From JADKIH01 sp043747595 (GTDB taxonomy: Bacteria; Bacteroidota; Bacteroidia; AKYH767-A; 2013-40CM-41-45): 56,590 bases of DNA. Position 1 is the stretch's first letter; each line of letters starts with the position of its first letter. Position numbers and translations under genes: made by a program. The notes under the pieces were generated by a model. The model was not told the DNA's origin, searched no databases, and saw nothing but the letters and a program-made list of their open reading frames with translations. The stretch is taken from the NCBI GenBank assembly GCA_043747595.1, contig JAYTOX010000044.1:1-56590 (forward strand). Direction: 5' to 3'. Of the stretch, positions 16,611 to 25,839 are shown in pieces.

Positions 16611-17993
16611 ATGAAAAGTAATCAAATAGCCGACAAAAAGCTTTCACTTTTTGACTCAACAGCCATCATCATTGGATCTATGATTGGTTCAGGGATATTT
16701 ATTGTCTCGGCCGATATTGCCAGAAAGGTTCAATCGCCGGGAATGTTATTACTAGCTTGGGCAGTAACGGGAGTTATTACAATTTTTGCTGCGTTAAGTT
16801 ATGGTGAATTAGCAGCAGCTATGCCTAAAGCCGGTGGACAATACGTCTATATCCGAGAAGCATTTGGGAAGAAGTATGGCTTTTTATATGGGTGGACATT
16901 ATTTTCTGTAATCCAGACAGGAACTATAGCAGCTGTAAGTGTAGCGTTTGCAAAATTCACCGGTGTATTTTTTCCTGTAATATCAGGCAGCAATTATGTT
17001 TTTCATCTTGGAAGTTTTGGCATTAGCACGCAACAATTACTAGGCGTTTTCTTGATCATTGGATTGAGCGTTTATAATTATAGAGATGTAAAATCAGGAG
17101 CACAGCTACAAAACATATTTACGATTGCAAAAGTAGGAGCATTATTATTCTTGGTAGGAGCTGGTATTTATATTGGGTTCAGCGGAAAAATTCCAACCAA
17201 TCATTTTTCGCCAGCGTTTCCTGATGTAATAACATTAGCAACCATTGGAACATTTGGAGCAGCATTAACCGGTTCACTTTTTTCGGCAGATGCATGGAAC
17301 AACATCACCTTTACAGCCGGCGAAGTTAGAAACCCACAAAAAAACTTACCGCTATCATTATTACTAGGAACCGGTACCGTCATAGTTTTGTACATTCTTG
17401 CTAATATTTCTTATTTATCTGTTTTGTCGGTCGATCAAATTGCGACTGCAGAGAATGATCGTGTCGCAACATTGATGATGCAAAATGTACTAGGAGAAAA
17501 TGGCCGATACTTTATTGCAGCAATGATTATGGTATCGACCTTTGGATGTTTAAACGGATGTATTTTTACAGCACCCCGCGTATATTATGCGATGGCAAAA
17601 GATGGAATGTTTTTGAAACAAGCAGCAAAGTTGAATAAGAACAATGTACCTGCAAATTCAATTACAATGCAATGCATTTGGTCGTGTCTGCTTTGCTTCT
17701 CTGGAACATACAATGAGCTACTCGAATACATTATGTTTGCAGTAATGTTATTTTACATTCTTACCATTTCAGGATTATTTGTTTTGAGAGTGAAAAAGCC
17801 AGAGATGGAGCGGCCATATAAAGCGTTTGGATACCCAATTATTCCCGGACTCTATATTGCATTGGCGCTATTCGTATGTGTCAACATGTTTATTGTACAA
17901 CGAGATTCAAGTATTTATGGATTGATTATTATCCTCACCGGGTTACCAATTTATTATTTGATTAACAGGAAAGGAAAAACGGCAAATGATTAA
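16611..17993 (+). CDS. APC-superfamily amino acid permease
   Basis: Inner-membrane transporter of 460 residues with about 12 hydrophobic helices. The first helix carries the family signature GSMIGSGIFIVSADIA (unwound substrate-binding turn GSGIF), and helix 6 has FSADAWNNITFTAGEVRNP. The length and motifs resemble L-amino-acid (LAT-like) permeases; the substrate is unknown. It stands alone, divergent from pyrF, with a 148-bp upstream gap in which I saw no perfect promoter. Confidence 0.9.
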   Translation: MKSNQIADKKLSLFDSTAIIIGSMIGSGIFIVSADIARKVQSPGMLLLAWAVTGVITIFAALSYGELAAAMPKAGGQYVYIREAFGKKYGFLYGWTLFSVIQTGTIAAVSVAFAKFTGVFFPVISGSNYVFHLGSFGISTQQLLGVFLIIGLSVYNYRDVKSGAQLQNIFTIAKVGALLFLVGAGIYIGFSGKIPTNHFSPAFPDVITLATIGTFGAALTGSLFSADAWNNITFTAGEVRNPQKNLPLSLLLGTGTVIVLYILANISYLSVLSVDQIATAENDRVATLMMQNVLGENGRYFIAAMIMVSTFGCLNGCIFTAPRVYYAMAKDGMFLKQAAKLNKNNVPANSITMQCIWSCLLCFSGTYNELLEYIMFAVMLFYILTISGLFVLRVKKPEMERPYKAFGYPIIPGLYIALALFVCVNMFIVQRDSSIYGLIIILTGLPIYYLINRKGKTAND

Positions 17994-18023
17994 ATCAAAG
18001 TTGAATCTACTTTTTTTGAGTCT

Positions 18024-18048
18024 AAAGCGATTCTTTATCGCCGTTTTA
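18024..18048 (+). terminator. Weak terminator after the APC permease
   Basis: AAAGCGAT (stem GCGAT 18027-18031) pairs with ATCGC (18037-18041) around TCTTT, followed after two bases by TTTT. The stem has five base pairs only, but the position (31 nt past the stop) is right. Confidence 0.4.
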
Positions 18049-18115
18049 CAAATTGAATAATAAAATGTATCTTGACGCTTACTAATTTTATCTATTAATT
18101 AAAAATTCAATAACT

Positions 18116-18724
18116 ATGAAAAAAATATTACTTTCTCTTTCACTTACTTTATTATTCTTTAACGGATATTCCACCATATGGACGATCAACAATTCTGGGC
18201 TTACCTTTACACCAGGAACACTTACAATAACCGTTGGAGATAGTGTAAATTTTGTGGTTGGATCTAGTCATAATCCGACAGAAGTAAGTCAAACTACTTG
18301 GAATGCAAATGGAAATACGCCACTTCCCGGATTTACACTTCCATTTGGTGGAGGAATGGTACTACCATCAGATTTGACTGTTGGAACCCATTATTATGTT
18401 TGTTCAAACCATGCTGCATCCGGAATGAAAGGAACCATCATTGTCCAAAACATTTCCGGCATCAATTCGATTGTTAAATCTTCCGTTTCTATTTACCCAA
18501 ATCCATCGAGAGGAACATTTTATTTAACCAGTAACGATGCCCGATTTTCAAAAACTGTTACTGTAAATGTTTACAATGTACTGGGCGAAAAAATTTATTA
18601 TACAGAAAGTGCGAATGGATTATCTTCGACATTACTTGATCTTTCTAACGTAACAAAAGGTGTATATTTTGTCAGAATTAATTCAGGGGAAAACATCTAT
18701 TCACAAAGAATAATGATTGAATAA
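18116..18724 (+). CDS. Secreted cupredoxin (plastocyanin-like) with type IX sorting domain
   Basis: Protein of 202 residues: signal peptide (1-20), cupredoxin domain (21-112) and a type A C-terminal sorting domain (about 123-202, VSIYPNPSRGTFYL ... GVYFVRINSGENIYSQRIMIE). The type-1 copper ligands are all visible: His52, then Cys96-x2-His99-x4-Met104 (YYVCSNHAASGMKG). This implies an electron carrier released or attached at the cell surface through PorU/PorV, both encoded 3-9 kb downstream. The redox partner is unknown. A strong terminator follows. Confidence 0.9.
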   Translation: MKKILLSLSLTLLFFNGYSTIWTINNSGLTFTPGTLTITVGDSVNFVVGSSHNPTEVSQTTWNANGNTPLPGFTLPFGGGMVLPSDLTVGTHYYVCSNHAASGMKGTIIVQNISGINSIVKSSVSIYPNPSRGTFYLTSNDARFSKTVTVNVYNVLGEKIYYTESANGLSSTLLDLSNVTKGVYFVRINSGENIYSQRIMIE

Positions 18725-18743
18725 TTCTATTTTAATGATTTAT

Positions 18744-18779
18744 AAAGGATGATAATAATTCAATTATCATCCTTTTTTT
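18744..18779 (+). terminator. Intrinsic terminator of the cupredoxin gene
   Basis: AAAGGATGATAAT (18744-18756) pairs perfectly with ATTATCATCCTTT (18763-18775) around a 6-nt loop, followed by a T run to 18779. Confidence 0.9.
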
Positions 18780-19095
18780 ATGACCAATAAACTCATACGC
18801 TGACACCTACAAGTTCCAAACTTCAATCGAGTCATACTCTTTATTAAAAGAAAAAAGGTAATGAAGCCAAAAAATACTTGTTGGTCAATGAAGATTTGTA
18901 CTATTATAAATCAGCCAGTCTTTGAATGCTAATTACTTAAGGTATGCTTTTCCGAATTCGGTTTTATATCAAAGAGTAGTTAATTGAAACCGGATTCAAT
19001 TGGCTTTGAGCAATCTCTTATCGAGCAAGGCTTTCAAATATTTTTACCAGCTATTTTTGTCTGGTATATCAGAAAAAAAAGCTGGGCATAAAAAA
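18780..19095. other. Gene-poor spacer with a possible tiny ORF or gene remnant
   Basis: No conventional gene is visible. A 35-codon frame on the plus strand (18984-19091, TTG start, TAA stop) reads like real protein: MKPDSIGFEQSLIEQGF followed by a hydrophobic stretch with FLPAIFVWYIRKK. It could be a very small membrane protein, or the end of a decayed gene. The rest (18780-18983) has no long frame. Confidence 0.4.
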
Positions 19096-19125
19096 ACCCC
19101 TGCAGATTGCAGGGGTAAAAAAAAT
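19096..19125. terminator. Bidirectional terminator downstream of gldJ
   Basis: CCCCTGCA (19097-19104) and TGCAGGGG (19108-19115) form a GC-rich stem with loop GAT. A runs precede it and, after one T, an A run follows, so on the minus strand the stem ends in a T run just past the gldJ stop. It would also stop plus-strand transcripts poorly to moderately. Confidence 0.88.
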
Positions 19126-19136
19126 TGTCTTTAAGA

Positions 19137-20588
19137 TTATTTAACTCTCGACTTTGGTTTAGTTCCTAGGCCAACCGGACTTCCAACTCTTGTCATGGCG
19201 CAACGGAATCCTAAATCGTTTGTGCTTTGTCTTTCATCGGTAAAACGACGAGCACCAGGGTTCATCCAATAAGCGCGATCTTTCCAGCCTCCGCCTTTGT
19301 ATACGCGAGCTTTATCATTGATAAGTGAAGTAATACCATAATCATATTTGATAAATTCTGCTTCATCAGCATCAAGGTAATTGATATTATCAGACTTTGT
19401 ATAGTTACGACGATCAGCGCTTTCTTCAGGAGTTACTTCACGCATTGGTACACGTCCAAGGCTATCTTTTTCAGTAATCGCTCCTTCTTCATCACGTTGT
19501 TGTGTAGAAAATACATTACCACGGAAAGGATTAAAGTCTGATTTATCTTCAGGCGATAAAGGACGAAAAACATCCATAACCCATTCGTTGACGTTACCGG
19601 CCATACAATATAAACCATAATCATTCGGCCAATAAGAGTGAACAGGTGCTGGAATATCGGCATTATCATTTAAGAAACCGGCAGTTCCCATGTTATCACC
19701 ACGTCCTCGTTTGAAGTTGGCCATCATCTGACCTTTATATTTTTCATCTTTATTACGAGTAATGTGGCCATTCCAAGGATATTGACGACGATCAGTTACA
19801 CGTTCGTAAACCGTATTTCCAACTTGAGATAAAGCGGCATATTCCCACTCTGCTTCAGTTGGAAGGCGGTAACGAGGAAGAAGAATACCATCTTCCATAC
19901 GTACTTTTCTACTTCCGTTTGAACCAGAACTTGGATTTAAATCAGCCATATCCGTTTTTACTAAACCTTCATATTGACCAGCTAAGTAAGCATCGGTATT
20001 AAAATTATCTTCATTAATTTGATTCGGGTTTACACGAAGTATTCCTTCACGAATAAGGATTTGCTCATTTACACGATCAGTTCTCCAAGCACAGAAATCT
20101 GATGCTTGCAACCAATTGATTCCAACAACAGGATATTGTTGATAGGCCGGATGACGTAAATAAAGTTCAACTAATGGTTCGTTATAAGCAAGACGATCGC
20201 GCCAAACCAAAGTATCAGGGAGTGCTTTTTTATAGACCTCCGGATAATCGGCACTAAACACACGGCTTACCCAATACAGGTATTCTAGGTAATGAACGTT
20301 GGCTACTTCTGTTTCATCGATATAAAAAGAAGAAACAGTAACTCGACGAGGAATATTATTCCAGTCTTGCGTGATGTCTTGTTCAGTTCTACCCATTGAA
20401 AAAGTACCACCTTCCACAAGTACTAGACCGGGACCGGTTTCTTGTTCATCATATGGTGGAACTTCAAATCCGCCATTTTTAGGGTCATTGTAATTCCAAC
20501 CTGTCACTGACGATTTCTCTTTCCCGCAAGAAGCAAGGATAAGGGTTAAACCAATGATGGTGAAATAATTCCGAGAGATCATTTTCAT
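19137..20588 (-). CDS. gldJ: GldJ, gliding motility/type IX secretion lipoprotein
   Basis: Outer-membrane lipoprotein needed for gliding and for stability of the type IX secretion machinery. From ATG 20588 the protein has 483 residues: lipoprotein signal with lipobox LASC (Cys21), then a formylglycine-generating-enzyme/SUMF1-like domain (GPGLVLVEGGTFSMGRTEQDI ... MAGNVNEWVMDVFRP ... RVYKGGGWKDRAYWMNPGARRF). The segments GWNYNDPKNGGFE and DITQDWNNIPRRVTVSSFYIDETEV are those of GldJ rather than its paralogue GldK. ATG 20582 is an alternative start. It follows a PorP/SprF gene by 68 nt, and porU-porV diverge nearby, as expected for this system. Confidence 0.9.
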   Translation of the reverse strand: MKMISRNYFTIIGLTLILASCGKEKSSVTGWNYNDPKNGGFEVPPYDEQETGPGLVLVEGGTFSMGRTEQDITQDWNNIPRRVTVSSFYIDETEVANVHYLEYLYWVSRVFSADYPEVYKKALPDTLVWRDRLAYNEPLVELYLRHPAYQQYPVVGINWLQASDFCAWRTDRVNEQILIREGILRVNPNQINEDNFNTDAYLAGQYEGLVKTDMADLNPSSGSNGSRKVRMEDGILLPRYRLPTEAEWEYAALSQVGNTVYERVTDRRQYPWNGHITRNKDEKYKGQMMANFKRGRGDNMGTAGFLNDNADIPAPVHSYWPNDYGLYCMAGNVNEWVMDVFRPLSPEDKSDFNPFRGNVFSTQQRDEEGAITEKDSLGRVPMREVTPEESADRRNYTKSDNINYLDADEAEFIKYDYGITSLINDKARVYKGGGWKDRAYWMNPGARRFTDERQSTNDLGFRCAMTRVGSPVGLGTKPKSRVK

Positions 20589-20656
20589 TTTCGGGAGGTC
20601 GTTGTTTATTATTGAGCTAAAACGAAAGCCAAATATATTTATTTTATTTAACTTAA

Positions 20657-21613
20657 TTAGAAAGAAGGGCATTTAATGGTTCTGAATCGTTTCTTTTTCG
20701 GGTGACAAGCAAATTGCATTCCTAGAGAAAGTTCATGAGAACCAGCAGACGATTTGTAGAGTTTTGAAACAGTTACATCATAGCTGTAACCAAACTTGAA
20801 GATACCTTGTTGTAATCCTACGAGAGCTATAAATGCATCACCACCTCTATACCAAAGACCACCAACTAAAGGAGCCTTAGCAATGTAGAAGCCGATGTTG
20901 TATTGTTTAAAGTCTCTTTGTTGTTGGTAGATAAAATTTGGAGAAATATAAGTTGTTCCATCTCTGTTACCTGCAATTGGAATAATAGCTCCGGCATGCG
21001 CAGTGAATTTCATTGGCAACTTACTTCCATTAGCAACTTTGATATAGAATTCTTCCGGTTCAGTAAGATGGTTCACAGCAACGCCGCCATAATAACGATT
21101 GCTATATCCCAGAATACCTGCTGAAAAATCCCAGAAGTTTTTATTTTCGTTAGGACGAACTTCCTGCGTTTCATAAATAAATCCAAACCTTGGATCAATC
21201 ATGTCACCAAAAGTTAGCTTATCCCAATCAACTTTTTTCTGAACAAATGTACCTTGCATTCCAAACTTAATACTGAAATCGCGATTTACATTTAGTTGAT
21301 AAGAGTAAATAGCACTTACATTGGTTGTAGTTAGAGTAGATTCACCAGCTTTATCGTTCAACACAAGCAAACCAATACCGCCGCCCAATGCTTCAACATG
21401 TTGGTCGTAAGAAGCAGAAGTTGTAACAAAAGTACCTGACAAAGCCGGCCATTGATTTCGATAATTCAAAGCGACCCTTGGGCAGCGTTGAGAACCGGCA
21501 AAAGCAGGATTTAAATAAAGCGGGTTGGCATAGAATTGAGTAAACTCAGGATCTTGCGCATAAGCAGAACCATAGAATCCGACAAAAATTAAGATCAGAA
21601 GTTTCCTGAGCAT
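20657..21613 (-). CDS. PorP/SprF-family type IX secretion outer-membrane protein
   Basis: Protein of 318 residues from ATG 21613, starting with a signal peptide (1-20, cleaving near GSAYAQ). It then has the family hallmark DPEFTQFYANPLYLNPAFAGS, NYRNQWPAL, and a 14-strand-like barrel pattern ending in a basic tail with Phe. Members dock adhesins at the surface or belong to the core PorP-PorK-PorE complex. Since it sits directly ahead of gldJ rather than behind a giant adhesin, a core role is plausible. The open frame continues 24 codons upstream but the signal peptide fixes the start. No perfect promoter was found upstream. Confidence 0.88.
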   Translation of the reverse strand: MLRKLLILIFVGFYGSAYAQDPEFTQFYANPLYLNPAFAGSQRCPRVALNYRNQWPALSGTFVTTSASYDQHVEALGGGIGLLVLNDKAGESTLTTTNVSAIYSYQLNVNRDFSIKFGMQGTFVQKKVDWDKLTFGDMIDPRFGFIYETQEVRPNENKNFWDFSAGILGYSNRYYGGVAVNHLTEPEEFYIKVANGSKLPMKFTAHAGAIIPIAGNRDGTTYISPNFIYQQQRDFKQYNIGFYIAKAPLVGGLWYRGGDAFIALVGLQQGIFKFGYSYDVTVSKLYKSSAGSHELSLGMQFACHPKKKRFRTIKCPSF

Positions 21614-21942
21614 TATAGTTTTTTTAGTCTTGCTGATACGTCTGTGAAGATAGAGGGTTACGCCTTGGAGATGTTGTAATATCACTAAATATCATTTACT
21701 GTAAGGAATACTTACACTTTACCACATTTACATGATATGCGTAATTACCGCAGCAAGATAAAGAAATCTCTAATTACAACAAAAATAAACTTTCTTATTA
21801 ATTTGATTGTTTTACAATTTGTATGACGATATGTTAAAATGTAGCTATTTCAATGTAATAAAAAGGTATTTTTGTTCTTAACTGCAAAATATTGCCGCTT
21901 TCTTGTCGTTAACACTTATCATCAAAAACTACAACTCTCTCA
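21614..21942. other. Divergent promoter region between porP and porU
   Basis: AT-rich 329-bp spacer serving gldJ-porP on the minus strand and porU-porV on the plus strand. On the plus strand a perfect -7 box TATTTTTG lies at 21867-21874, 68 bases before the porU ATG, without a matching TTTG at -33. No terminator, repeat or small ORF stands out. Confidence 0.5.
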
Positions 21943-24900
21943 ATGCGAAATTTAAAACTTTTATTCCTCCTTATTTTCGGGTTAGTTGTAACCACTCTTT
22001 ATGCTGCTAACCCAGGAAAACAAATTACGATTGAATGGTTAGCTCCTTTTGAAAATCAATTAAATGATGAGTCGATTTTAAAGACTCTTCAGTTTACCGG
22101 TTCGGTTCCTGATGAAAACTTCAATCCTCAATATAGTTATTCCGAGAAACTACCGGCAGGCACAAAAGAAATTTCGGTACAACTTGTAAATGTTGTAACA
22201 GAGTTATTAAGTGAAAGCTCACTAGTTCGAAACAGTCAATCAATTCCAGCAGATTTTAAAATTACATCGGCGGTTGCATACAAGAAAAAGCAACCGTTTA
22301 CATCCATTTTAATTTTAGCCATTCGTAAAAATTCTTCCGGACAATTAGAAAAGTTAAAATCGTTCGATATTCAAATTACGCCTTCTTCCATATCCAACTC
22401 AACGAATAAAATTGCTTCAACGAGAGTATATGCAACAGAAAGTGTATTAAATACCAGCGAGTGGTTTAAAATTGGGATTACTCAAAATGGAGTTTATAAG
22501 CTCACGTACTCTGCTCTGAAAACATTGGGTATGGATGTAGAGCATCTTGATCCTAAAAAAATTCAGCTGTATGGAAATGGAGGCGGGATGTTACCATTTG
22601 CAAATTACAAACCGAGAACAGATGACTTACGACAGAATTCCATTTATGTTGAAGGAGAAAACGATTCAAAATTTGACAGTACCGATTACATTTTGTTTTA
22701 TGGAAGTTCACAAGTAAAATGGACACACGACGACTCGTTAGCCATCTATGAGCGACAAATAAATCATTATTCAGATACCACCTATTACTTTATAAGAGTT
22801 GGAAATTTAAACGGACAACGGATAGCAGATAGGGCCAATCAAAGCGGTGCAACGAATCAAGTAACGGCTTTCGACGATTATTATTATCACGATTTAGATC
22901 AGGTTAATTTTTTAAAGTCAGGAAGAGAATGGTTTGGGGAATCGATGAATGATTTGAATAACTCAGTAAATTTTTCTTTTAGCACACCTAATTTAAGAGC
23001 AAACGATACGATTTTTTTGAAATCGACATTTGCCGGCCGTTCGACTAATTCAACTAACAATTATTTTTCAATTTATATTAACAGCTCTATTCTTGGAAAT
23101 GTAAGTTATCCTATAGTGGGGAGTTCAGCACAAGACAATTATGCTTCACTTGTTGGTTTCAATAAAACTTTTTTCAATTCATCTCCAGTTCTCAATGTTG
23201 GAATTACGATGTATTCCAGCGATCCATCGGCACAAGGATGGTTAAATTATGTTGAGTTAATTTGTAGAAGAGATTTGAGCTTATCGGGGACTAATGGTCA
23301 ATTACTTTTTCGTGATTATAAAAGTGTTAGTGCACTTAATAAGAGTGAATTTATAATAAGCAATGTTACAAGCAATAAAACAATTTGGGACATTACAGAT
23401 CCAACACAAGTTGTTCACCAAGAAAGCATTTTCACAAGTACAAACATTAGTTTTATTGTTCCAACGCCTAAACTTTTGAACTTCGTAGCATTTGATAATA
23501 CAATGCTTTTAATACCACGACTTGTTGGGAAAATTGAAAACCAGAATTTACATGGACTTCCGAATGCCACTTTATTGATAGTAACCAATCCATTATTTCT
23601 TTCCATGGCGAATGAGTTAGCAGATTTTCACCGCCAGCACGATCAGATGACTGTGAATGTTGTTACAACCGATGAGGTATACAATGAATTCAGTAGTGGA
23701 GCACAAGATGTTTCTGCAATAAGAGATTTTGCAAAAATGTTTTACGACAGAGCCTTGCTTCCATCAGAAATGCCAAAATATTTATTATTGGTTGGTGATG
23801 CTTCTTTTGATAACAAATACCGTTTACAGAATAATTCAAATTATGTAGTGTCCTATCAATCGGCCGGATCTACAAACGAAACACTCACATATATTTCAGA
23901 TGATTATTTTGGGTTACTGGACGACAATGAAGGCGATTGGTTGACGAATGAAATAGTTGATATGAGTGTAGGGAGAATACCGGTTCGTTCATTAGTAGAA
24001 GCAAATAACCATTTGAGAAAAATAAAAAATTATGTGGCAGGTGGCAGTTCAACAATGAATAACTGGAGAAACATCGTAACATTTGTCGGGGACGATCAAG
24101 ATTACAACATTCATTTTCGTCAATCGGATACTTTAGCAAATAGAGTTTTTAATAACTTTCCAAGTTTCAACGTAGAGAAAATTTATTTTGACGCTTACCA
24201 ACAAGTAAGTACACCAGGCGGACAAAGATATCCGGATGTTAAGATAGCTATTAATGATCGAGTAAACAGAGGTACATTATTAATGACATATATAGGACAT
24301 GGTGGAGAGTTAGGATGGGCTCATGAACGAGTCTTAGAAAATTCGGATATAAACGATTGGTCGAATAGTAATAGACTTGCAGCATTTTTAACTGCAACCT
24401 GTGAATTTACAAGAGTTGATGATCCGGGAAGAGTATCTGCCGGGGAAAATGTTTTTTTGAATCCGAATGGAGGAGCTATTGCCATGTTTACCACATCTCG
24501 TTTAGCGTTTTCTAGTTCTAATTATAATTTATGTCTTTATTTCTTTTCACATTTCTTTGAAAAAGTAAATGGAGAGTATCAAACCATTGGCGATATATTC
24601 GAAAAGACCAAGTCGGATATGCATCAAGATTCATACGTGAGAAATTTTTTACTACTTGGTGACCCGGCGTTAACATTAGCTTATCCTGAGTATAAAGTCC
24701 AAACAAAAATGATTAATGGTGTTGCACTTGGAGCCGGAACAGATACATTAAAAGCATTGAGCAAGATTACCATTACAGGAGAAGTACAAGATAATGCAGG
24801 AGTAAAGATGAGTACATTCAATGGCATTATTTATCCAACAGTTTATGATAAAGTAGCAACCTACTCTACACTTGGCAATGACAGCAGAACGGATAATCCG

Positions 24901-25782
24901 TCAACACCACAACCATTTAAATTACAAAAAAATATTGTTTACTCCGGTAAATCGAGTGTTACGAATGGAGATTTCAGTTATTCTTTTTATGTTCCCAAAG
25001 ATATTTCATATCAGTTTGGCAAAGGTAAATTCAGTTATTATGCTGAGAACGGAACTATAGATGCGAGTGGATCAGACACATTATTTACGATAGGCGGAGT
25101 CAATTCAAGTGCTTCACTCGACAATCAAGGTCCGAATATTAAACTTTATATTAATGATGAAAAATTTGTACGAGGAGGAATAACGAATAGCAATCCAATT
25201 TTGTATGCGATTATTTCAGACACAAGTGGAATCAATACAGTAGGAACAGGAATTGGACATGATCTGGCAGCAGAGCTAGATGACAAATCGGAGAAGAAAT
25301 ATATATTGAACGACTACTTCGAAAATGACCTGAACAGTTATCAGAAAGGAAAACTTAACTATCAATTTAAAAATCTTTCAAGCGGACTTCATTCTTTATC
25401 ACTAAAGGCTTGGGATGTGTTTAATAACTCCAGCGAAGCCACGACAGATTTTATAGTGAGTGAAAGTGCGACCTTAGCATTAGATCACGTACTTAACTAC
25501 CCAAATCCTTTTACTACTCATACAACATTTATGTTTGAACACAACAGGCCATTTATACCAATGGATGTACAAGTACAAGTTTTTACAGTGTCGGGGAAAT
25601 TAATTAAAACACTGGCGGCTAGAATAACACCGACCGGATATCGTTCAGATGACATTCAATGGGATGGATTAGATGATTATGGCGATAAGATTGGAAAAGG
25701 AGTTTATATCTACAAATTGAGGATAATGACATCGGGGGGAGAATATGCCGATAAATTTGAAAAACTAGTGATTCTTCGGTAA
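21943..25782 (+). CDS. porU: PorU, type IX secretion C-terminal signal peptidase/sortase
   Basis: Gingipain-type (peptidase C25) surface protease of 1279 residues, the usual size, that removes cargo sorting domains and attaches A-LPS. Signal peptide about 1-21; N-terminal beta domains; catalytic domain about 550-920 with the dyad His786 (TYIGHGGELGW) and Cys820 (FLTATCEFTRVDDP). The C-terminus is FlgD-like/sorting-domain-like (LNYPNPFTTHTTFMFEHN ... GVYIYKLRI) ending in KLVILR. It is followed by porV after 57 nt, certainly one operon, and diverges from gldJ-porP. Confidence 0.95.
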   Translation: MRNLKLLFLLIFGLVVTTLYAANPGKQITIEWLAPFENQLNDESILKTLQFTGSVPDENFNPQYSYSEKLPAGTKEISVQLVNVVTELLSESSLVRNSQSIPADFKITSAVAYKKKQPFTSILILAIRKNSSGQLEKLKSFDIQITPSSISNSTNKIASTRVYATESVLNTSEWFKIGITQNGVYKLTYSALKTLGMDVEHLDPKKIQLYGNGGGMLPFANYKPRTDDLRQNSIYVEGENDSKFDSTDYILFYGSSQVKWTHDDSLAIYERQINHYSDTTYYFIRVGNLNGQRIADRANQSGATNQVTAFDDYYYHDLDQVNFLKSGREWFGESMNDLNNSVNFSFSTPNLRANDTIFLKSTFAGRSTNSTNNYFSIYINSSILGNVSYPIVGSSAQDNYASLVGFNKTFFNSSPVLNVGITMYSSDPSAQGWLNYVELICRRDLSLSGTNGQLLFRDYKSVSALNKSEFIISNVTSNKTIWDITDPTQVVHQESIFTSTNISFIVPTPKLLNFVAFDNTMLLIPRLVGKIENQNLHGLPNATLLIVTNPLFLSMANELADFHRQHDQMTVNVVTTDEVYNEFSSGAQDVSAIRDFAKMFYDRALLPSEMPKYLLLVGDASFDNKYRLQNNSNYVVSYQSAGSTNETLTYISDDYFGLLDDNEGDWLTNEIVDMSVGRIPVRSLVEANNHLRKIKNYVAGGSSTMNNWRNIVTFVGDDQDYNIHFRQSDTLANRVFNNFPSFNVEKIYFDAYQQVSTPGGQRYPDVKIAINDRVNRGTLLMTYIGHGGELGWAHERVLENSDINDWSNSNRLAAFLTATCEFTRVDDPGRVSAGENVFLNPNGGAIAMFTTSRLAFSSSNYNLCLYFFSHFFEKVNGEYQTIGDIFEKTKSDMHQDSYVRNFLLLGDPALTLAYPEYKVQTKMINGVALGAGTDTLKALSKITITGEVQDNAGVKMSTFNGIIYPTVYDKVATYSTLGNDSRTDNPSTPQPFKLQKNIVYSGKSSVTNGDFSYSFYVPKDISYQFGKGKFSYYAENGTIDASGSDTLFTIGGVNSSASLDNQGPNIKLYINDEKFVRGGITNSNPILYAIISDTSGINTVGTGIGHDLAAELDDKSEKKYILNDYFENDLNSYQKGKLNYQFKNLSSGLHSLSLKAWDVFNNSSEATTDFIVSESATLALDHVLNYPNPFTTHTTFMFEHNRPFIPMDVQVQVFTVSGKLIKTLAARITPTGYRSDDIQWDGLDDYGDKIGKGVYIYKLRIMTSGGEYADKFEKLVILR

Positions 25783-25839
25783 ACCAAACAAAATTTAATT
25801 ATTGCCGTATATTAGGCACACGATATTTTAACAAGAAAA

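Noticed and set aside
20589..20600. GGGAGG upstream of gldJ as a Shine-Dalgarno
   Set aside because: The purine run is on the plus strand; on the coding minus strand it reads CCTCCC, so it cannot pair with the anti-SD.
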